Shown here piece by piece: positions 1 through 9,097 of a stretch of DNA of 64,000 nt (its first letter is position 1; each line of letters opens with the position of its first letter). Made by a program: the position numbers and the translations under genes. The notes below the pieces were generated by a model. That model was not told where the DNA came from and did not search any database. It saw only the letters and a program-made list of their open reading frames with translations. This DNA is from Caldithrix sp. (GTDB lineage: Bacteria > Zhuqueibacterota > Zhuqueibacteria > Thermofontimicrobiales > Sulfurfontimicrobiaceae): assembly GCA_020722815.1 (NCBI GenBank), contig DYKB01000016.1, positions 40,523 to 104,522 of the forward strand, in the 5' to 3' direction.

Positions 1-1
1 G

Positions 2-358
2 AAAATAATTGATGAGATACCGGTCTTCGCTGTGGCTGCAACGCAAGCAAAAGGGGAAACCGTGATTCGTGACGCCAGGGAACTTCGGGTGAAAGAAACT
101 GACCGAATAAAGGCTGTTGTTGAAAATCTTCGTCGCATGGGTGCTGCGGTTGAAGAGTTGCCGGATGGGATGATCATTCCGGGTGAACAGAAATTAAAAG
201 GAGCTGTCATCAACTCATATCATGATCATCGAATTGCCATGGCTTTTACCATCGCTGGTTTGATAGCGGAAGGTGAGACCACTATTGAAAATGCGGATTG
301 TGTGGATATTTCTTTCCCGGGCTTTTTTATGCAGTTAGAGGAACTCTGCCATGCCTGA
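2..358 (+). CDS. aroA: 3-phosphoshikimate 1-carboxyvinyltransferase (EPSP synthase), C-terminal part
   Basis: This is the end of EPSP synthase, which joins shikimate-3-phosphate and PEP in the cytoplasm, the sixth step of the shikimate pathway. The frame is open from base 2, so the gene starts upstream of the window and only about 118 C-terminal residues are present. Family motifs are clear: [10 protein letters not shown], then [10 protein letters not shown] with the substrate-contacting Lys-Glu-x-Asp-Arg segment, then the DHRIAMAF motif near the end. The stop overlaps the start of aroE by 8 bases, so the two are probably translationally coupled. It is the first visible gene of an aroA-aroE-aroK-aroB-aroQ run. 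Identification is secure; the start and any promoter lie outside the window. Confidence 0.97.
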   Translation, partial: KIIDEIPVFAVAATQAKGETVIRDARELRVKETDRIKAVVENLRRMGAAVEELPDGMIIPGEQKLKGAVINSYHDHRIAMAFTIAGLIAEGETTIENADCVDISFPGFFMQLEELCHA

Positions 359-1217
359 TCCCCAAAAGCAGATTCTGGGGGTCATCGGCGATCCCATCGC
401 ACACAGCCTTTCCCCGCTTTTGCACAATTTCGTTATTTCCCGACTGAAATTGAACTATTGTTATCATGCATTTCACGTCCGGCCATCTCAATTGAGTGCG
501 GCATTGGAAGCTTTTTCATTACTGGGAATTAATGGAATAAATGTAACGATTCCCCATAAAGAGACGGCCTTTCATCTGGTGCATCGCCTGAGTGATTCTG
601 CGCGTGAAATTGGGGCCGTGAACACGCTCCATTTTCATGAAAATATCTGGTGGGGGTATAACACCGATGGCATTGGTTTTTTAAAATCGCTCGGAAAATT
701 GGCAGAAAAGCTCCCTGATTCTAAAACGATTATTATTGGCGCGGGCGGTTCTGCCAAAGCCATCCTGAGTGCGTTGATTTCACAAAAGGTCAATGAAATT
801 TATATTTACAATCGTACTCAATCCAAAGCAGAAATCCTTGCCCGGGAATTTACTCAGAAAACCGGGTTTCAGTCCATTATTCCGCTGGAAAATGAGGCGC
901 AAAACCTGACAGCCATAATTTCAGAAGCTTCTTTACTGGTCAATACGACCCCGTTGGGGATGTATCCTAACCTGGAAGCAAATCCACTCACCGAAAATAT
1001 CGAAATTCCAAAATCGTTGATCGTTTATGATTTAATCTACAATCCAAAGCATACGAAATTATTAATACAGGCGAAAAACGCCGGTGCAACCGTGATGAAC
1101 GGATTAGATATGCTCATCCACCAGGGGATTGCAGCACTGGAGATCTGGACCGGATTAAAAATTGATATTTCCTCCTGTTTTGAAGAAATAAAAGGTTTAC
1201 TCGAATCAAAATTATAA
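351..1217 (+). CDS. aroE: Shikimate dehydrogenase (NADP+)
   Basis: This enzyme reduces 3-dehydroshikimate to shikimate with NADPH. At 288 residues it has the usual family length. The N-terminal substrate domain shows [14 protein letters not shown] (the Ser-x-Ser pair that binds the shikimate carboxylate), NVTIPHK with the catalytic Lys, and GAVNT plus NTDGIGF with the catalytic Asp. The Rossmann domain follows with the [12 protein letters not shown] glycine loop at about residue 127 and an NRT segment for NADP phosphate. The C-terminal [10 protein letters not shown] motif is intact. The ATG at 351 overlaps the end of aroA, and aroK follows after 53 bases. Nothing looks unusual. Confidence 0.97.
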   Translation: MPDPQKQILGVIGDPIAHSLSPLLHNFVISRLKLNYCYHAFHVRPSQLSAALEAFSLLGINGINVTIPHKETAFHLVHRLSDSAREIGAVNTLHFHENIWWGYNTDGIGFLKSLGKLAEKLPDSKTIIIGAGGSAKAILSALISQKVNEIYIYNRTQSKAEILAREFTQKTGFQSIIPLENEAQNLTAIISEASLLVNTTPLGMYPNLEANPLTENIEIPKSLIVYDLIYNPKHTKLLIQAKNAGATVMNGLDMLIHQGIAALEIWTGLKIDISSCFEEIKGLLESKL

Positions 1218-1270
1218 CTGGCTAATTTTTTTGGCTATCAGGAATGATTTTTGCAAAAGTTTTTTAAAAT

Positions 1271-1792
1271 ATGCCTAAGAATATTTATCTCATTGGATTT
1301 ATGGGGTGTGGAAAAAGCACTGTCGGGCGTGCACTGGCGACGGCTTTAGGTCGTCAATTTATCGATACTGACATGGTTATCGAACAGCAGAACGGTATGA
1401 CTATCCCACAAATTTTTAGAACCTATGGAGAAACACATTTTCGGGCGTTAGAAAAAGCCTGTGTTCATACAATTACCGGTCAAAATAATTATATTGTCGC
1501 GCTGGGCGGGGGCAGTGTGCTGGATCCGGAAAATTGGGATCGGATTTCCCGTTCTGGCGTTACGATAGCACTCGATTATCCTGTTTCTGTGTTGTATGAA
1601 CGTGTTAAAAATGATACAAACCGGCCGCTATTGAGTGGAACGATTGAAGAAAAAATAAATACCATTCGAACTTTGCTTGAAAAACGTCAGCAATATTATC
1701 GAAAAGCCGAACTTTTCCTGCAATTGACGGGATCGGAAATGATTGATGAAATTTTACATAAAATAATCGCTTTTATAGAGGAAAACCAATGA
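1271..1792 (+). CDS. aroK: Shikimate kinase
   Basis: This kinase phosphorylates shikimate at the 3-hydroxyl with ATP. At 173 residues it has the normal length of a single-domain shikimate kinase. A Walker A loop GFMGCGKSTVGR lies at about residues 9-20, DTDMVIE supplies the Mg and shikimate-binding Asp residues, the LGGGSV loop near residue 77 binds shikimate, and the NRPLL lid segment carries the adenine-side Arg. The last four bases overlap the aroB start as ATGA, so the pair is probably coupled. The 53-base gap from aroE shows no strong promoter and suggests one operon. AroK and AroL cannot be told apart from sequence alone; the symbol follows the operon context. Confidence 0.96.
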   Translation: MPKNIYLIGFMGCGKSTVGRALATALGRQFIDTDMVIEQQNGMTIPQIFRTYGETHFRALEKACVHTITGQNNYIVALGGGSVLDPENWDRISRSGVTIALDYPVSVLYERVKNDTNRPLLSGTIEEKINTIRTLLEKRQQYYRKAELFLQLTGSEMIDEILHKIIAFIEENQ

Positions 1793-2919
1793 AAGGTATA
1801 ACTGTCGATTTAGGTCCGCAGAGTTATCCAATTTATGTTGAATCGAATAGCCTGAAACTGATCGGAAAATTAGCGAAAGATCACAAACTGGGTCGAAAAG
1901 TGGCTATTATCACCGATGTAAACGTTGCCAAATATTATCGGGAAGATGTAGAAAGTTGTCTACAGGATGAAGAATTTCAGGTACTTGGTTTTATTTTCCC
2001 GGCTGGTGAACAGACCAAAAGCCTGAAGATGGCCGATTATCTGTATGAAAAATTGATTGAAGCCAATTTTGATCGTAATTCGGTCATTATTTCACTGGGG
2101 GGGGGGGTTATTGGTGATCTGGCTGGATTTGTTGCGGCGACTTTTATGCGCGGGATTACATTCGTGCAAATTCCAACAACGCTGTTGGCACAAACGGATA
2201 GCAGTGTTGGGGGGAAAGTCGGTATCAATCATCGGCTGGCTAAAAATTTGGTTGGTGCTTTTCATCAACCCAAATTTGTCCTGATTGATCCACAGGTTCT
2301 AAAAACACTCCCGCAACGCGAAATTTGGTCCGGCTTGGCTGAGATTGTTAAATATGCCTTGATTTCGGATCCGGAATTTTTTGATTTTCTTGAGGATACA
2401 CTTGGTGAACTGGTGCTCTTAAAAAATATGGACGATGTGGAAATGGTCATTGAGCATTGTTGCAGTATCAAGGCCAATGTGGTAAATCAGGATGAGAAAG
2501 AAAGCGGATTAAGACGAATTTTGAATCTGGGTCATACTTTTGGTCATGCGTTTGAAACGCTGACGGATTATGCTGTTTTACGCCATGGAGAGGCTGTCGC
2601 GCTGGGGATGCGCGGTATTGCCTGGCTTTGTAAAGAAAATCAACTTCTCGATGAAGATGAATATAATCGAATTGATAATTTATTACAACGCTTACGACTG
2701 CCGGAAACGGTTCCGGATTTTAATCCAAAAGATGTTTTGAAAAAAATTTATCACGATAAGAAAGTTATCGACGGGGTATTAAATCTGGTGCTCCTAGAAG
2801 GCATTGGAAAGCCAGTAATTCGAAATGACATTCAGGAAGATACCATTTTATCGACACTTGAATTTTTACGAAAACAAATTCTGGTGAAAAATTTATCGTC
2901 ACGGCGGTTAAAACCGTAA
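1789..2919 (+). CDS. aroB: 3-dehydroquinate synthase
   Basis: AroB cyclises DAHP to 3-dehydroquinate with NAD and a divalent metal, the second step of the shikimate pathway. The 376 residues cover the whole family fold. Visible motifs are [10 protein letters not shown], the NAD-binding [39 protein letters not shown], the metal-ligand segment around EIVKYALI, and [12 protein letters not shown] with its metal-binding His residues. The ATG shares the ATGA overlap with the aroK stop. A run of eight or more G at 2097-2106 sits inside the NAD-binding motif, but the frame is intact there. aroQ follows after 22 bases with a GGGGAGG ribosome-binding site. Confidence 0.97.
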   Translation: MKGITVDLGPQSYPIYVESNSLKLIGKLAKDHKLGRKVAIITDVNVAKYYREDVESCLQDEEFQVLGFIFPAGEQTKSLKMADYLYEKLIEANFDRNSVIISLGGGVIGDLAGFVAATFMRGITFVQIPTTLLAQTDSSVGGKVGINHRLAKNLVGAFHQPKFVLIDPQVLKTLPQREIWSGLAEIVKYALISDPEFFDFLEDTLGELVLLKNMDDVEMVIEHCCSIKANVVNQDEKESGLRRILNLGHTFGHAFETLTDYAVLRHGEAVALGMRGIAWLCKENQLLDEDEYNRIDNLLQRLRLPETVPDFNPKDVLKKIYHDKKVIDGVLNLVLLEGIGKPVIRNDIQEDTILSTLEFLRKQILVKNLSSRRLKP

Positions 2920-2941
2920 AAATTTTGTCCGGGGAGGAAAA

Positions 2942-3382
2942 ATGAATATCCTGGTCATCCATGGCCCAAATTTAAATCTACTGGGCGAACGAGAACCTGA
3001 TGTCTATGGAACGCTTACCTTGCAGCAAATAAATACCGAGATTCAAAAGTTGGCGGATTCAAAAAATATCGTTGTTAAATTTTTTCAGTCAAATCATGAA
3101 GGCGGTTTGATTGATTTTATTCATGAAAATCGAAAATGGGCAAACGGGCTGGTCATCAATCCCGGTGCGTATACACATTACAGCTACGCGCTGCGGGATG
3201 CTATTGCCGGTGTGAATCTACCCGCAGTCGAGGTGCATCTTTCCGATATCAGCAAACGGGAAGATTTTCGCCGAATTTCAGTGATCGCCCCGGTTTGCAT
3301 CAGACAAATTTCTGGATTGGGATTACAAAGTTATTTACAAGGCTTTGAATTTCTCATCGGGGCATTATCACTTCCCCAATAG
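2942..3382 (+). CDS. aroQ: Type II 3-dehydroquinate dehydratase
   Basis: This is the small dodecameric type II enzyme that dehydrates 3-dehydroquinate to 3-dehydroshikimate. At 146 residues it has the standard size. [16 protein letters not shown] is the N-terminal signature; the catalytic Tyr lies in the flexible loop at about residue 22, [12 protein letters not shown] follows, then [17 protein letters not shown], and [15 protein letters not shown] with the catalytic His. It is the last gene of the aro run and ends only 22 bases before a convergent gene, so any terminator must be very compact. A strong GGGGAGG site at about 2931-2937 sets the start. The type I enzyme (AroD) is ruled out by motif and size. 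Confidence 0.96.
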   Translation: MNILVIHGPNLNLLGEREPDVYGTLTLQQINTEIQKLADSKNIVVKFFQSNHEGGLIDFIHENRKWANGLVINPGAYTHYSYALRDAIAGVNLPAVEVHLSDISKREDFRRISVIAPVCIRQISGLGLQSYLQGFEFLIGALSLPQ

Positions 3383-3404
3383 ATACAAAGATAATTGGTT
3401 AAAA

Positions 3405-5204
3405 TTATTTTTCACCCCAATAAGCTACCCCTACGGTGCCAGGTCCGGCATGAACCCCCAGTACGGGTGCAACGTCATGAATGATAATCTCTTTGACCGA
3501 TGGAAGGTTGGCAAATTGTTGTCGTAACCATTCAGCTTTGGCGATGGCATTGGCATGAACAATTCCAATACGGGCATTCTTTAAATTCTGGAGATCGGTT
3601 TTCACTTTTTTAACAGTTTTCCGGATTGCAAAATAGTTGGTAAATGCTTTTCCGCATTCTTTGATGGTACCTTCCGGACCAAAAGTGAGGAGCGGTTTGA
3701 TATTTAATATTGTGGCAATCAAGCCTTTACTACGCTTAATCCTGCCACCGCGCATCAGATATTTTAACGAAGGCATCTGGATAATAATTTTAATCTTTTT
3801 AACCAAATCCTCAAGCTTTTCAGCAATATTATGAACTGGCAACCGTTCAGCAATTGCCTCCCCGGCTTCAACGAGCAGCATTCCCAGGGCAATCGATGTC
3901 GTTTTACTGTCAATTAACATCATTTGTGTGTTATGAATCAATTTTGCCGCGGTTTGTGCGGCGCGAAAGGTGCCACTCAAGCTGCCACTGAGATGGATTG
4001 AAAGAATTGATTCATAACGTTTAGCCAGATTTTCATAAACTTCCTTAAAATTTGCTGGCGTAGGTTGAGAAGTCGTGGGATGAATTGGTGAAGACTTCAG
4101 TTTTTCATAAAATTCCAGCGGTGTAATTGTCTGTTTATCCAGATACGATTCGTTACCAAAATGAATTCTCACCGGAACGATATTGATATGATATTTTGTG
4201 ACGAGTTCATGCGGTAAATCGCAGGAAGAATCAGTTACCAGCGCAATTTTTGTTTCCTGTTGAAATTCCATTGCTTCTGACTGTTGTTTTATTAAATCTT
4301 TAACCTGGAATGATTTAATTTCACCCCAGTCGGTAAGAATTTCTCGAATTGCTTCTGGTTGATTGGTGTGCAGATGCACGCGCATGAGCCTTTTGGATGC
4401 GGCAATAGCCAGTGATTCACCTTTGTCCTTTAAAAGTTGCTGAATAGCTGACTTATTCGCCTGCCGCGTGACGAGTAAACACTCGACACAAAATTGATGC
4501 GCAATTTCGGCCTGAAAATCATGAATCGGATTGAAAGACAGTGTTTCAAAATCGCGGGTATTTTGCTGATTTATATTTCGAATTTTTCCGCGTTCAATAA
4601 ACTCTGTGATTCCTTCCAATAAGCTGACAAATCCCTGAGCACCAGCATCGACCACCCCTTTTTTTCGTAAAATCGCAATTTTATCTTTTGTCGCTGCCAG
4701 TGAAAGTCGTGCTTGATTCAATGCATTTCTTAAAACAATTATAAAATCCTGAGAAACCTGGCAAGAGCGCTGGATTTCCATCGCCCAATCGTAAATAACC
4801 GTCAGAATCGTCCCGTCAACCGGCGAGGCAATTGCCTCATAAACACGGTTTGCGGCATTTTCCACCGCCGGGCTAAATGAATGTGTGGTAACACGAATTT
4901 TTCCCGCTAATCCTTCAGCGAGTTTCAGAAAAAATTGTGCAAAAACAGCCCCGGAATTACCCTGAGCGCCCAATAATGCCGCCTCGGCAAGCGTTAAACT
5001 CGCCTCATGAACCGAAGGAGAAGTTTTTCGTTCCATCTGGCGAACAACCTCTCTTAAAGTCACCGAAAGATTTGTACCCGTATCTTTATCCGGTATCGGA
5101 AAAAAGTTGATTTTATTTAAATGTTCACGCATCTGAAAAACAGATTGTGCCCCGGCAATAATGGCATTTTTAAGACGAATTCCATCGATATATTTAATTG
5201 ACAT
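3405..5204 (-). CDS. DAK (FakA-like) kinase domain fused to DegV (FakB-like) fatty-acid-binding domain
   Basis: This 599-residue protein joins two modules that are separate proteins in the Firmicutes fatty-acid kinase. Residues about 10-200 are a DAK/Dak2 ATP-binding domain: FPIPDKDTGTNLSVTL carries the Asp pair that binds Mg-ATP, and GAQGNSGAVFAQFF and DAGAQGFVSLL are also family motifs. A FakA-like middle region follows to about 310. Residues about 316-597 are a DegV/EDD domain starting KIALVTDSSCDLP, with SSPIHPTTSQPTP and the SLSGTF ligand loop. In known systems FakA phosphorylates a fatty acid held by FakB; here both roles would be in one chain, which is inference. It ends convergently with aroQ. 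An AGAGG site lies before the ATG. Confidence 0.9.
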   Translation of the reverse strand: MSIKYIDGIRLKNAIIAGAQSVFQMREHLNKINFFPIPDKDTGTNLSVTLREVVRQMERKTSPSVHEASLTLAEAALLGAQGNSGAVFAQFFLKLAEGLAGKIRVTTHSFSPAVENAANRVYEAIASPVDGTILTVIYDWAMEIQRSCQVSQDFIIVLRNALNQARLSLAATKDKIAILRKKGVVDAGAQGFVSLLEGITEFIERGKIRNINQQNTRDFETLSFNPIHDFQAEIAHQFCVECLLVTRQANKSAIQQLLKDKGESLAIAASKRLMRVHLHTNQPEAIREILTDWGEIKSFQVKDLIKQQSEAMEFQQETKIALVTDSSCDLPHELVTKYHINIVPVRIHFGNESYLDKQTITPLEFYEKLKSSPIHPTTSQPTPANFKEVYENLAKRYESILSIHLSGSLSGTFRAAQTAAKLIHNTQMMLIDSKTTSIALGMLLVEAGEAIAERLPVHNIAEKLEDLVKKIKIIIQMPSLKYLMRGGRIKRSKGLIATILNIKPLLTFGPEGTIKECGKAFTNYFAIRKTVKKVKTDLQNLKNARIGIVHANAIAKAEWLRQQFANLPSVKEIIIHDVAPVLGVHAGPGTVGVAYWGEK

Positions 5205-5504
5205 TGGTTACCTCTTTTCTCTCTCATCTGGTAGTGATAATTAAAGTGAATTATTATAAAAAAAATGATAAATTGCAAGTACTATTTTTTATGTTCGAAG
5301 TCATATTTTCAAGTAAATTTGCACTGAATGATAATTTCTCTTGATTCGATCCGATATTTTTTATATAATATAAACCGTAAATACAAGCAGGATTGCTTCC
5401 CTGCTATGGACGATAAACGATGGTGGTGTGGTTAATGTGTTTAATGCGTGACGCGTAACTTGTGAAAAAGAATTTTTTTTAGTAACGACTTTGTTAAGTC
5501 CGAA
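5205..5504. other. Divergent intergenic region
   Basis: This 300-base AT-rich stretch lies between the DAK-DegV gene (leftward) and a small membrane protein gene (rightward). It holds a good sigma-70-like promoter (5341-5369, separate entry). At about 5427-5456 a short GTGTTTAATGCGTGACGCGTAAC-like segment resembles the GCGTAAT/ACGTGA repeat found at 12762-12930. No coding signal was seen on either strand; the leftward 63-codon reading frame has no ribosome-binding site and no recognisable protein features. Confidence 0.5.
5341..5369 (+). promoter_or_regulatory. Sigma-70-like promoter
   Basis: TTGATT at 5341-5346 and a perfect TATAAT at 5364-5369 are separated by exactly 17 bases, pointing rightward toward the gene at 5505. 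Transcription would begin near 5376, giving a leader of about 130 bases. The call rests on sequence match alone, in an AT-rich region where chance matches are common. Confidence 0.5.
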
Positions 5505-5915
5505 ATGGAAGGTTTTATCGTGCCAGTTCCACTTTGTCATAAAATTTTGCAAACTATTTTAATTGGTATATTTTTTTTATTTGTCATTGAAACTCCTGAT
5601 TTTGCACAACGTAATCCGGATTCATCAACAACTTATCCTGATGCGGATTCGCTTCAGATTCAACAACAGATTAAATCCATAGCCGAATTGGAACAGCGAT
5701 TAAAGCAAACTCAAAATGATTTGCGACGTAAACAGGCCGAATTGAGTCATATTGAGGAAAAAATCAAAATAAAGGAAAGGCTTTTGAAAGAAAAGCGGGG
5801 GACGAATCAGTCATCGAAAGATAAAATTTGGTCTTTTAAAAATTTTTTGTTCGTTTTTTTTATTATTGGGATTATTTGTCTTTTTTTTACTTTTTTTAGA
5901 ATCAAAAAATTTTGA
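5505..5915 (+). CDS. Small membrane protein with periplasmic coiled coil (function unknown)
   Basis: I do not recognise this 136-residue protein. It begins with a hydrophobic segment at about residues 12-29 that ends before Phe-Ala-Gln, so it could be a cleaved signal peptide or an anchor. Residues about 48-95 are strongly charged with heptad-like Leu/Ile spacing (IAELEQRLKQTQNDLRRKQ), a predicted coiled coil. A second hydrophobic helix fills residues about 113-131, followed by a short basic end. The ATG at 5505 has a weak ribosome-binding site; a GTG at 5520 preceded by GGAAGG at 5507-5512 may be the true start. The next gene begins 52 bases downstream and may be co-transcribed. Confidence 0.6.
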   Translation: MEGFIVPVPLCHKILQTILIGIFFLFVIETPDFAQRNPDSSTTYPDADSLQIQQQIKSIAELEQRLKQTQNDLRRKQAELSHIEEKIKIKERLLKEKRGTNQSSKDKIWSFKNFLFVFFIIGIICLFFTFFRIKKF

Positions 5916-5967
5916 TAGTACTTTTATTGAATTCAAAAATATCACAAATTATTGTAAAGGAGGAAAT

Positions 5968-6597
5968 ATGGAACTCTGGGAAAAAGTTGTTAAAAATCTG
6001 GAGGAAGGGGCAACTTCTATTTCTGAAAAAGCAGGTGAGTGGTTCAAAATTGGCGCGGAGAAAGTACGTGAAGGCGCTGAAATCGTTTCGGAAAAAGCCA
6101 AAGATGTTACGCAATTCACGAAATTAAAATGGACAGAACATAATATTCAAACGCAACTTAAAACCGCTTTTATGGAGATTGGTGATTTTGTGGTAATAAA
6201 TTGGGCAAACCCAACTGCACTATCGACAGATGGTGGATTGGCTGAGAAAGTCCAAAAAGTCACCACTTTAAAAGCCGAATTAGAACGCGTTGAAGCCGAA
6301 CTCGCTGAAGTTACTGAAACGCTTAGCAAGCGCGATGTCAAAGAAATGGAAAAGGACCTGGAAGAAGGCGGCGGAACAATTAAACAGGTGGTGATTTCAG
6401 CGAAAGCCAAAGTTTGTGGCAAAAACATCAAAGCAGTGGAGTTTCCAAAGGATTCGTTGATTGGAACAATCATGAGAAATGAAAAGGTGCTTATTCCCGA
6501 CGGGGACACTGAATTTTTACCGGATGATAAAGTGACGATTCTTGGAAAAAAAGAGGCGGTTCTCGATGTGGTTAAGCTTTTAACCGAAGAAGCCTGA
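5968..6597 (+). CDS. Helical coiled-coil protein with C-terminal TrkA-C (RCK-C) domain
   Basis: This protein has 209 residues, counted from the ATG at 5968, which follows a perfect AAAGGAGG site (5956-5963); the frame stays open further upstream but without a comparable signal. The N-terminal third is made of amphipathic, charged helices with repeated ISEKAGEW, EGAEIVSEKAK-type segments, like YtxH or late-embryogenesis proteins. A coiled coil (LKAELERVEAELAEVTETL) spans about residues 100-120. The last 70 residues match the RCK-C/TrkA-C ligand-binding fold: CGKNIKAVEFPKDSLIGTIMRNEKVLIPDGDTEFLPDD in outline, then the KVTILGKKEAV strand. TrkA-C domains usually regulate ion channels and transporters by binding ligands, but there is no Rossmann RCK-N domain or transporter here. 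Function unknown. Confidence 0.75.
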   Translation: MELWEKVVKNLEEGATSISEKAGEWFKIGAEKVREGAEIVSEKAKDVTQFTKLKWTEHNIQTQLKTAFMEIGDFVVINWANPTALSTDGGLAEKVQKVTTLKAELERVEAELAEVTETLSKRDVKEMEKDLEEGGGTIKQVVISAKAKVCGKNIKAVEFPKDSLIGTIMRNEKVLIPDGDTEFLPDDKVTILGKKEAVLDVVKLLTEEA

Positions 6598-6683
6598 TTA
6601 TCATTTCAGTTGGTTTTTAATTGAAAAACGTTCACCGATTATTGATAGGGCTTCATCAAAAATTCAGCGAAGGGACATTAGCG

Positions 6684-7667
6684 ATGAAAAAATCATGGAT
6701 AATATTCTTCCTGGTTTTATTGTCCGGGATTGAATTGTTTGCCCGGACAAAATTTTCAGATCAATTGGCGAATACTTATTCTATTGTCGCCCGCGATCCG
6801 GTAACTGGTGAAATGGGAGTGGCGGTTCAGTCGCACTGGTTTTCGGTTGGAACGCTCGTTTCCTGGGCAGCGGCTGGCGTGGGAGCCATTGCGACCCAGT
6901 CGTTTGTAAATGTCTCCTTTGGTCCGAATGGATTGGCCTTGTTAAAACAGGGTAAAACGGCGCCGGAAGCGCTTGATATTTTGATCAATTCGGACGAAGG
7001 ACGCGATGTTCGCCAACTGGCGATTATTGATGCCCAGGGAAATGTCGCGGCCTATACTGGTAAGAAGTGCATTTCAGCAGCAGGGCATATTGTGGGTGAT
7101 AATTTTTCGGTTCAGGCCAATATGATGCTTAATGAAAAAGTGTGGCCTGCTATGGCGAAGGCCTACCATGAAAGCAAAGGGGCACTGGCCGAGCGAATGT
7201 TAACCGCGCTGGAGGCCGCGCAGGGAGTTGGTGGGGATATTCGTGGAAAACAATCAGCCGTGATTTTAGTCGTCAACGGGAAAGCAACCGGTAAAATCTG
7301 GGAGGATAAACGACTCGATCTTCGGGTTGATGATCATCCCGAACCAATAAAGGAGATCAAGCGTTTATACCAGCTTTTTCGAGCGTACGAATATATGAAT
7401 GCCGGTGATCTCGCCGTGGAGAAAAATGATATTCAGGGCGCTTTAAAGGCATACAGCACAGCCGAAGCGATGTTTCCCGATAATCTGGAGATGAAATATT
7501 GGCAGGCGATATCGCTTGCCAATGTGGGAATGCTTGAACAAGCCTTGCCGCTTTTTAGCCTGATTTTTAAGAAAGACGAAAACTGGCGAATTCTTACCGA
7601 ACGACTTCCCGGGGTTGGTTTGTTAAATGTAAAAGATGATGACTTGAAAAAAATTTTGGCGAAGTAA
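6684..7667 (+). CDS. Secreted DUF1028 protein with TPR tail
   Basis: The 327-residue product starts at the ATG at 6684, which has an AGGGA ribosome-binding site and opens a clear signal peptide (MKKSWIIFFLVLLSG, cleavage near Ala-Arg). Residues about 25-230 are a DUF1028 domain: NTYSIVARDPVTGEMGVAVQ, the GAIATQSFVNVSFGP segment, and GGDIRGKQSAVILVV. DUF1028 proteins resemble Ntn-hydrolase folds but have no settled function. The final 100 residues form TPR-like helices (AGDLAVEKNDIQGALKAYS and the following pair), a tail that would mediate protein contacts. It follows the TrkA-C gene by 86 bases. The reading frame is open further upstream from a TTG at 6621, but that extension would bury the signal peptide. 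Confidence 0.85.
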   Translation: MKKSWIIFFLVLLSGIELFARTKFSDQLANTYSIVARDPVTGEMGVAVQSHWFSVGTLVSWAAAGVGAIATQSFVNVSFGPNGLALLKQGKTAPEALDILINSDEGRDVRQLAIIDAQGNVAAYTGKKCISAAGHIVGDNFSVQANMMLNEKVWPAMAKAYHESKGALAERMLTALEAAQGVGGDIRGKQSAVILVVNGKATGKIWEDKRLDLRVDDHPEPIKEIKRLYQLFRAYEYMNAGDLAVEKNDIQGALKAYSTAEAMFPDNLEMKYWQAISLANVGMLEQALPLFSLIFKKDENWRILTERLPGVGLLNVKDDDLKKILAK

Positions 7668-7730
7668 AAATCATTTAGTTTCGATTATTTCCATTTTAAT
7701 ATTTTCTGAAAAATAGTTATTTGAAGGTTC

Positions 7731-7838
7731 CAGGTTCACAGTTCAGGGTTAATTTCATGATGGTGCATTTGGATAGAAATTTCGTCTGGGGAGAATTTTA
7801 TTAACCACATAATCTGCTATCCATGGGCTGTGAACCTG
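7731..7838. repeat. Inverted repeat, GGTTCA/GTTCAGGG family
   Basis: An 11-base arm CAGGTTCACAG at 7731-7741 is matched by its perfect complement CTGTGAACCTG at 7828-7838. The left arm continues with TTCAGGGTTAA. The same word family (GGTTCAGGGTTCA with inverted copy) recurs at 31889-31965, so this looks like a dispersed non-coding repeat rather than a local operator. It lies in the 212-base gap before sbcD. Confidence 0.6.
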
Positions 7839-7879
7839 AATATTAACCATCATTTTAATTTGAATTAAAACATTAAAGT

Positions 7880-9097
7880 ATGCGAATATTACACACATCA
7901 GACTGGCACATCGGTCGTAAGCTTTATGATCGGTCCCGCCATCAGGAGCAGGAGCAATTTTTAAACTGGCTGCTGGAGACTATTCAAAAAAATGAGGTTG
8001 AACTGCTGCTGGTTGCGGGCGATATTTTTGATTCTGCTGTACCGGGCGCTCAGGCTGTGGATTTATATTACCAATTTTTGTTTAATTTTTATCAGAAAAC
8101 CCGTGCCAGTGCGGTGATTATTGCCGGTAATCATGATTCGGCCACGCGTTTGGCAGCGCCTCGTGAATTTTTAAAGATGGCCAGAATACATGTCCTGGGC
8201 AGTGTCAATAAAAATCCCGAACAAAATGTTGTTTTAATCTCGACTTCTGATGAAAACGTGGCCATTATCGCGCTACCGTACCTGCCAGAAGGTGAATTGT
8301 CGCATATTTCATTTGAAAGTGAAGTGGATAGTGCCAATCGATATCGGGCGGCTGTTCGGCAGAGCTATGATGAAGCTATCAAGCGTGTATCGCCATCCAT
8401 TCCCAAAATTTTGATGGGACATTTTTTTGTATCTGGTTCTCAGCCGAATGGGAGTAAACCCATCGTTCAGGTGGGTGGCTCATTGCCCGTTTCGCTGGAG
8501 GATTTTCCGACGGATGTGAAATATATTGCGCTGGGTCATATCCATCACGCTCAAAAATTTATGAAAAATGGCTATCCCATCATTTATTCGGGTTCACCGC
8601 TTCCTTATTCATTTGATGATGCAATTGACACGAAAAGCGTATTTCTTGTCGATATTCTGGATAATAAACCTGTTGAAATTATTGAACTTCAGGTACCGAC
8701 CTTCCGGGAATTGGTTCGACTTTCTGGCAGTTATGATGAAATTATCACCGCTGCGGAAGAAAAGGATTGGGATGGGAAATTGATTGAAATTCAGATTCAA
8801 TTGGACGTCCCCCGAATCGGTTTAAGCGATGCCATTCGGAAAGCTTTTGCAAATAAAGGCGGGGAAGTCGCTTCAGTGCAGGCACAATTACTTTCGCTGG
8901 AAACTGAATCGACCCTCTCGGCAGAGGAAGTAACTTCACAATCGCCAAAGGATATCTTCCACCGCTTCTATCTTGAGCAATTTGGTGAACCTGAAGATAA
9001 CTCAGCCCAGGAAAATTTTTCTTCGATGCAAAATTTATTTGATGAACTGATCCAGCTTTGGAAGATTCAAATGGCGGCGAAAGAGGAAATGGAATGA
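7880..9097 (+). CDS. sbcD: Exonuclease subunit SbcD (Mre11 family)
   Basis: SbcD is the metal-dependent nuclease of the SbcCD complex, which cuts hairpins and processes DNA ends bound by proteins. The 405 residues hold all Mre11-family phosphoesterase motifs: HTSDWHIG at residues 4-11, GDIFDSAVPG near 49, AGNHDS near 84, MGHFFV near 178, and the LGHIHHAQ metal-binding motif near 216. The C-terminal part includes a capping domain and a Ser/Gln-rich linker. The stop codon overlaps the sbcC start as ATGA, which fits the equimolar complex. No clear consensus promoter was found in the upstream gap, which carries an inverted repeat. Confidence 0.96.
   Translation: MRILHTSDWHIGRKLYDRSRHQEQEQFLNWLLETIQKNEVELLLVAGDIFDSAVPGAQAVDLYYQFLFNFYQKTRASAVIIAGNHDSATRLAAPREFLKMARIHVLGSVNKNPEQNVVLISTSDENVAIIALPYLPEGELSHISFESEVDSANRYRAAVRQSYDEAIKRVSPSIPKILMGHFFVSGSQPNGSKPIVQVGGSLPVSLEDFPTDVKYIALGHIHHAQKFMKNGYPIIYSGSPLPYSFDDAIDTKSVFLVDILDNKPVEIIELQVPTFRELVRLSGSYDEIITAAEEKDWDGKLIEIQIQLDVPRIGLSDAIRKAFANKGGEVASVQAQLLSLETESTLSAEEVTSQSPKDIFHRFYLEQFGEPEDNSAQENFSSMQNLFDELIQLWKIQMAAKEEME

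Noticed and set aside
5361..5552. 63-codon leftward frame upstream of DAK-DegV
   Set aside because: It covers the promoter region and the start of the opposite gene, without a start signal.
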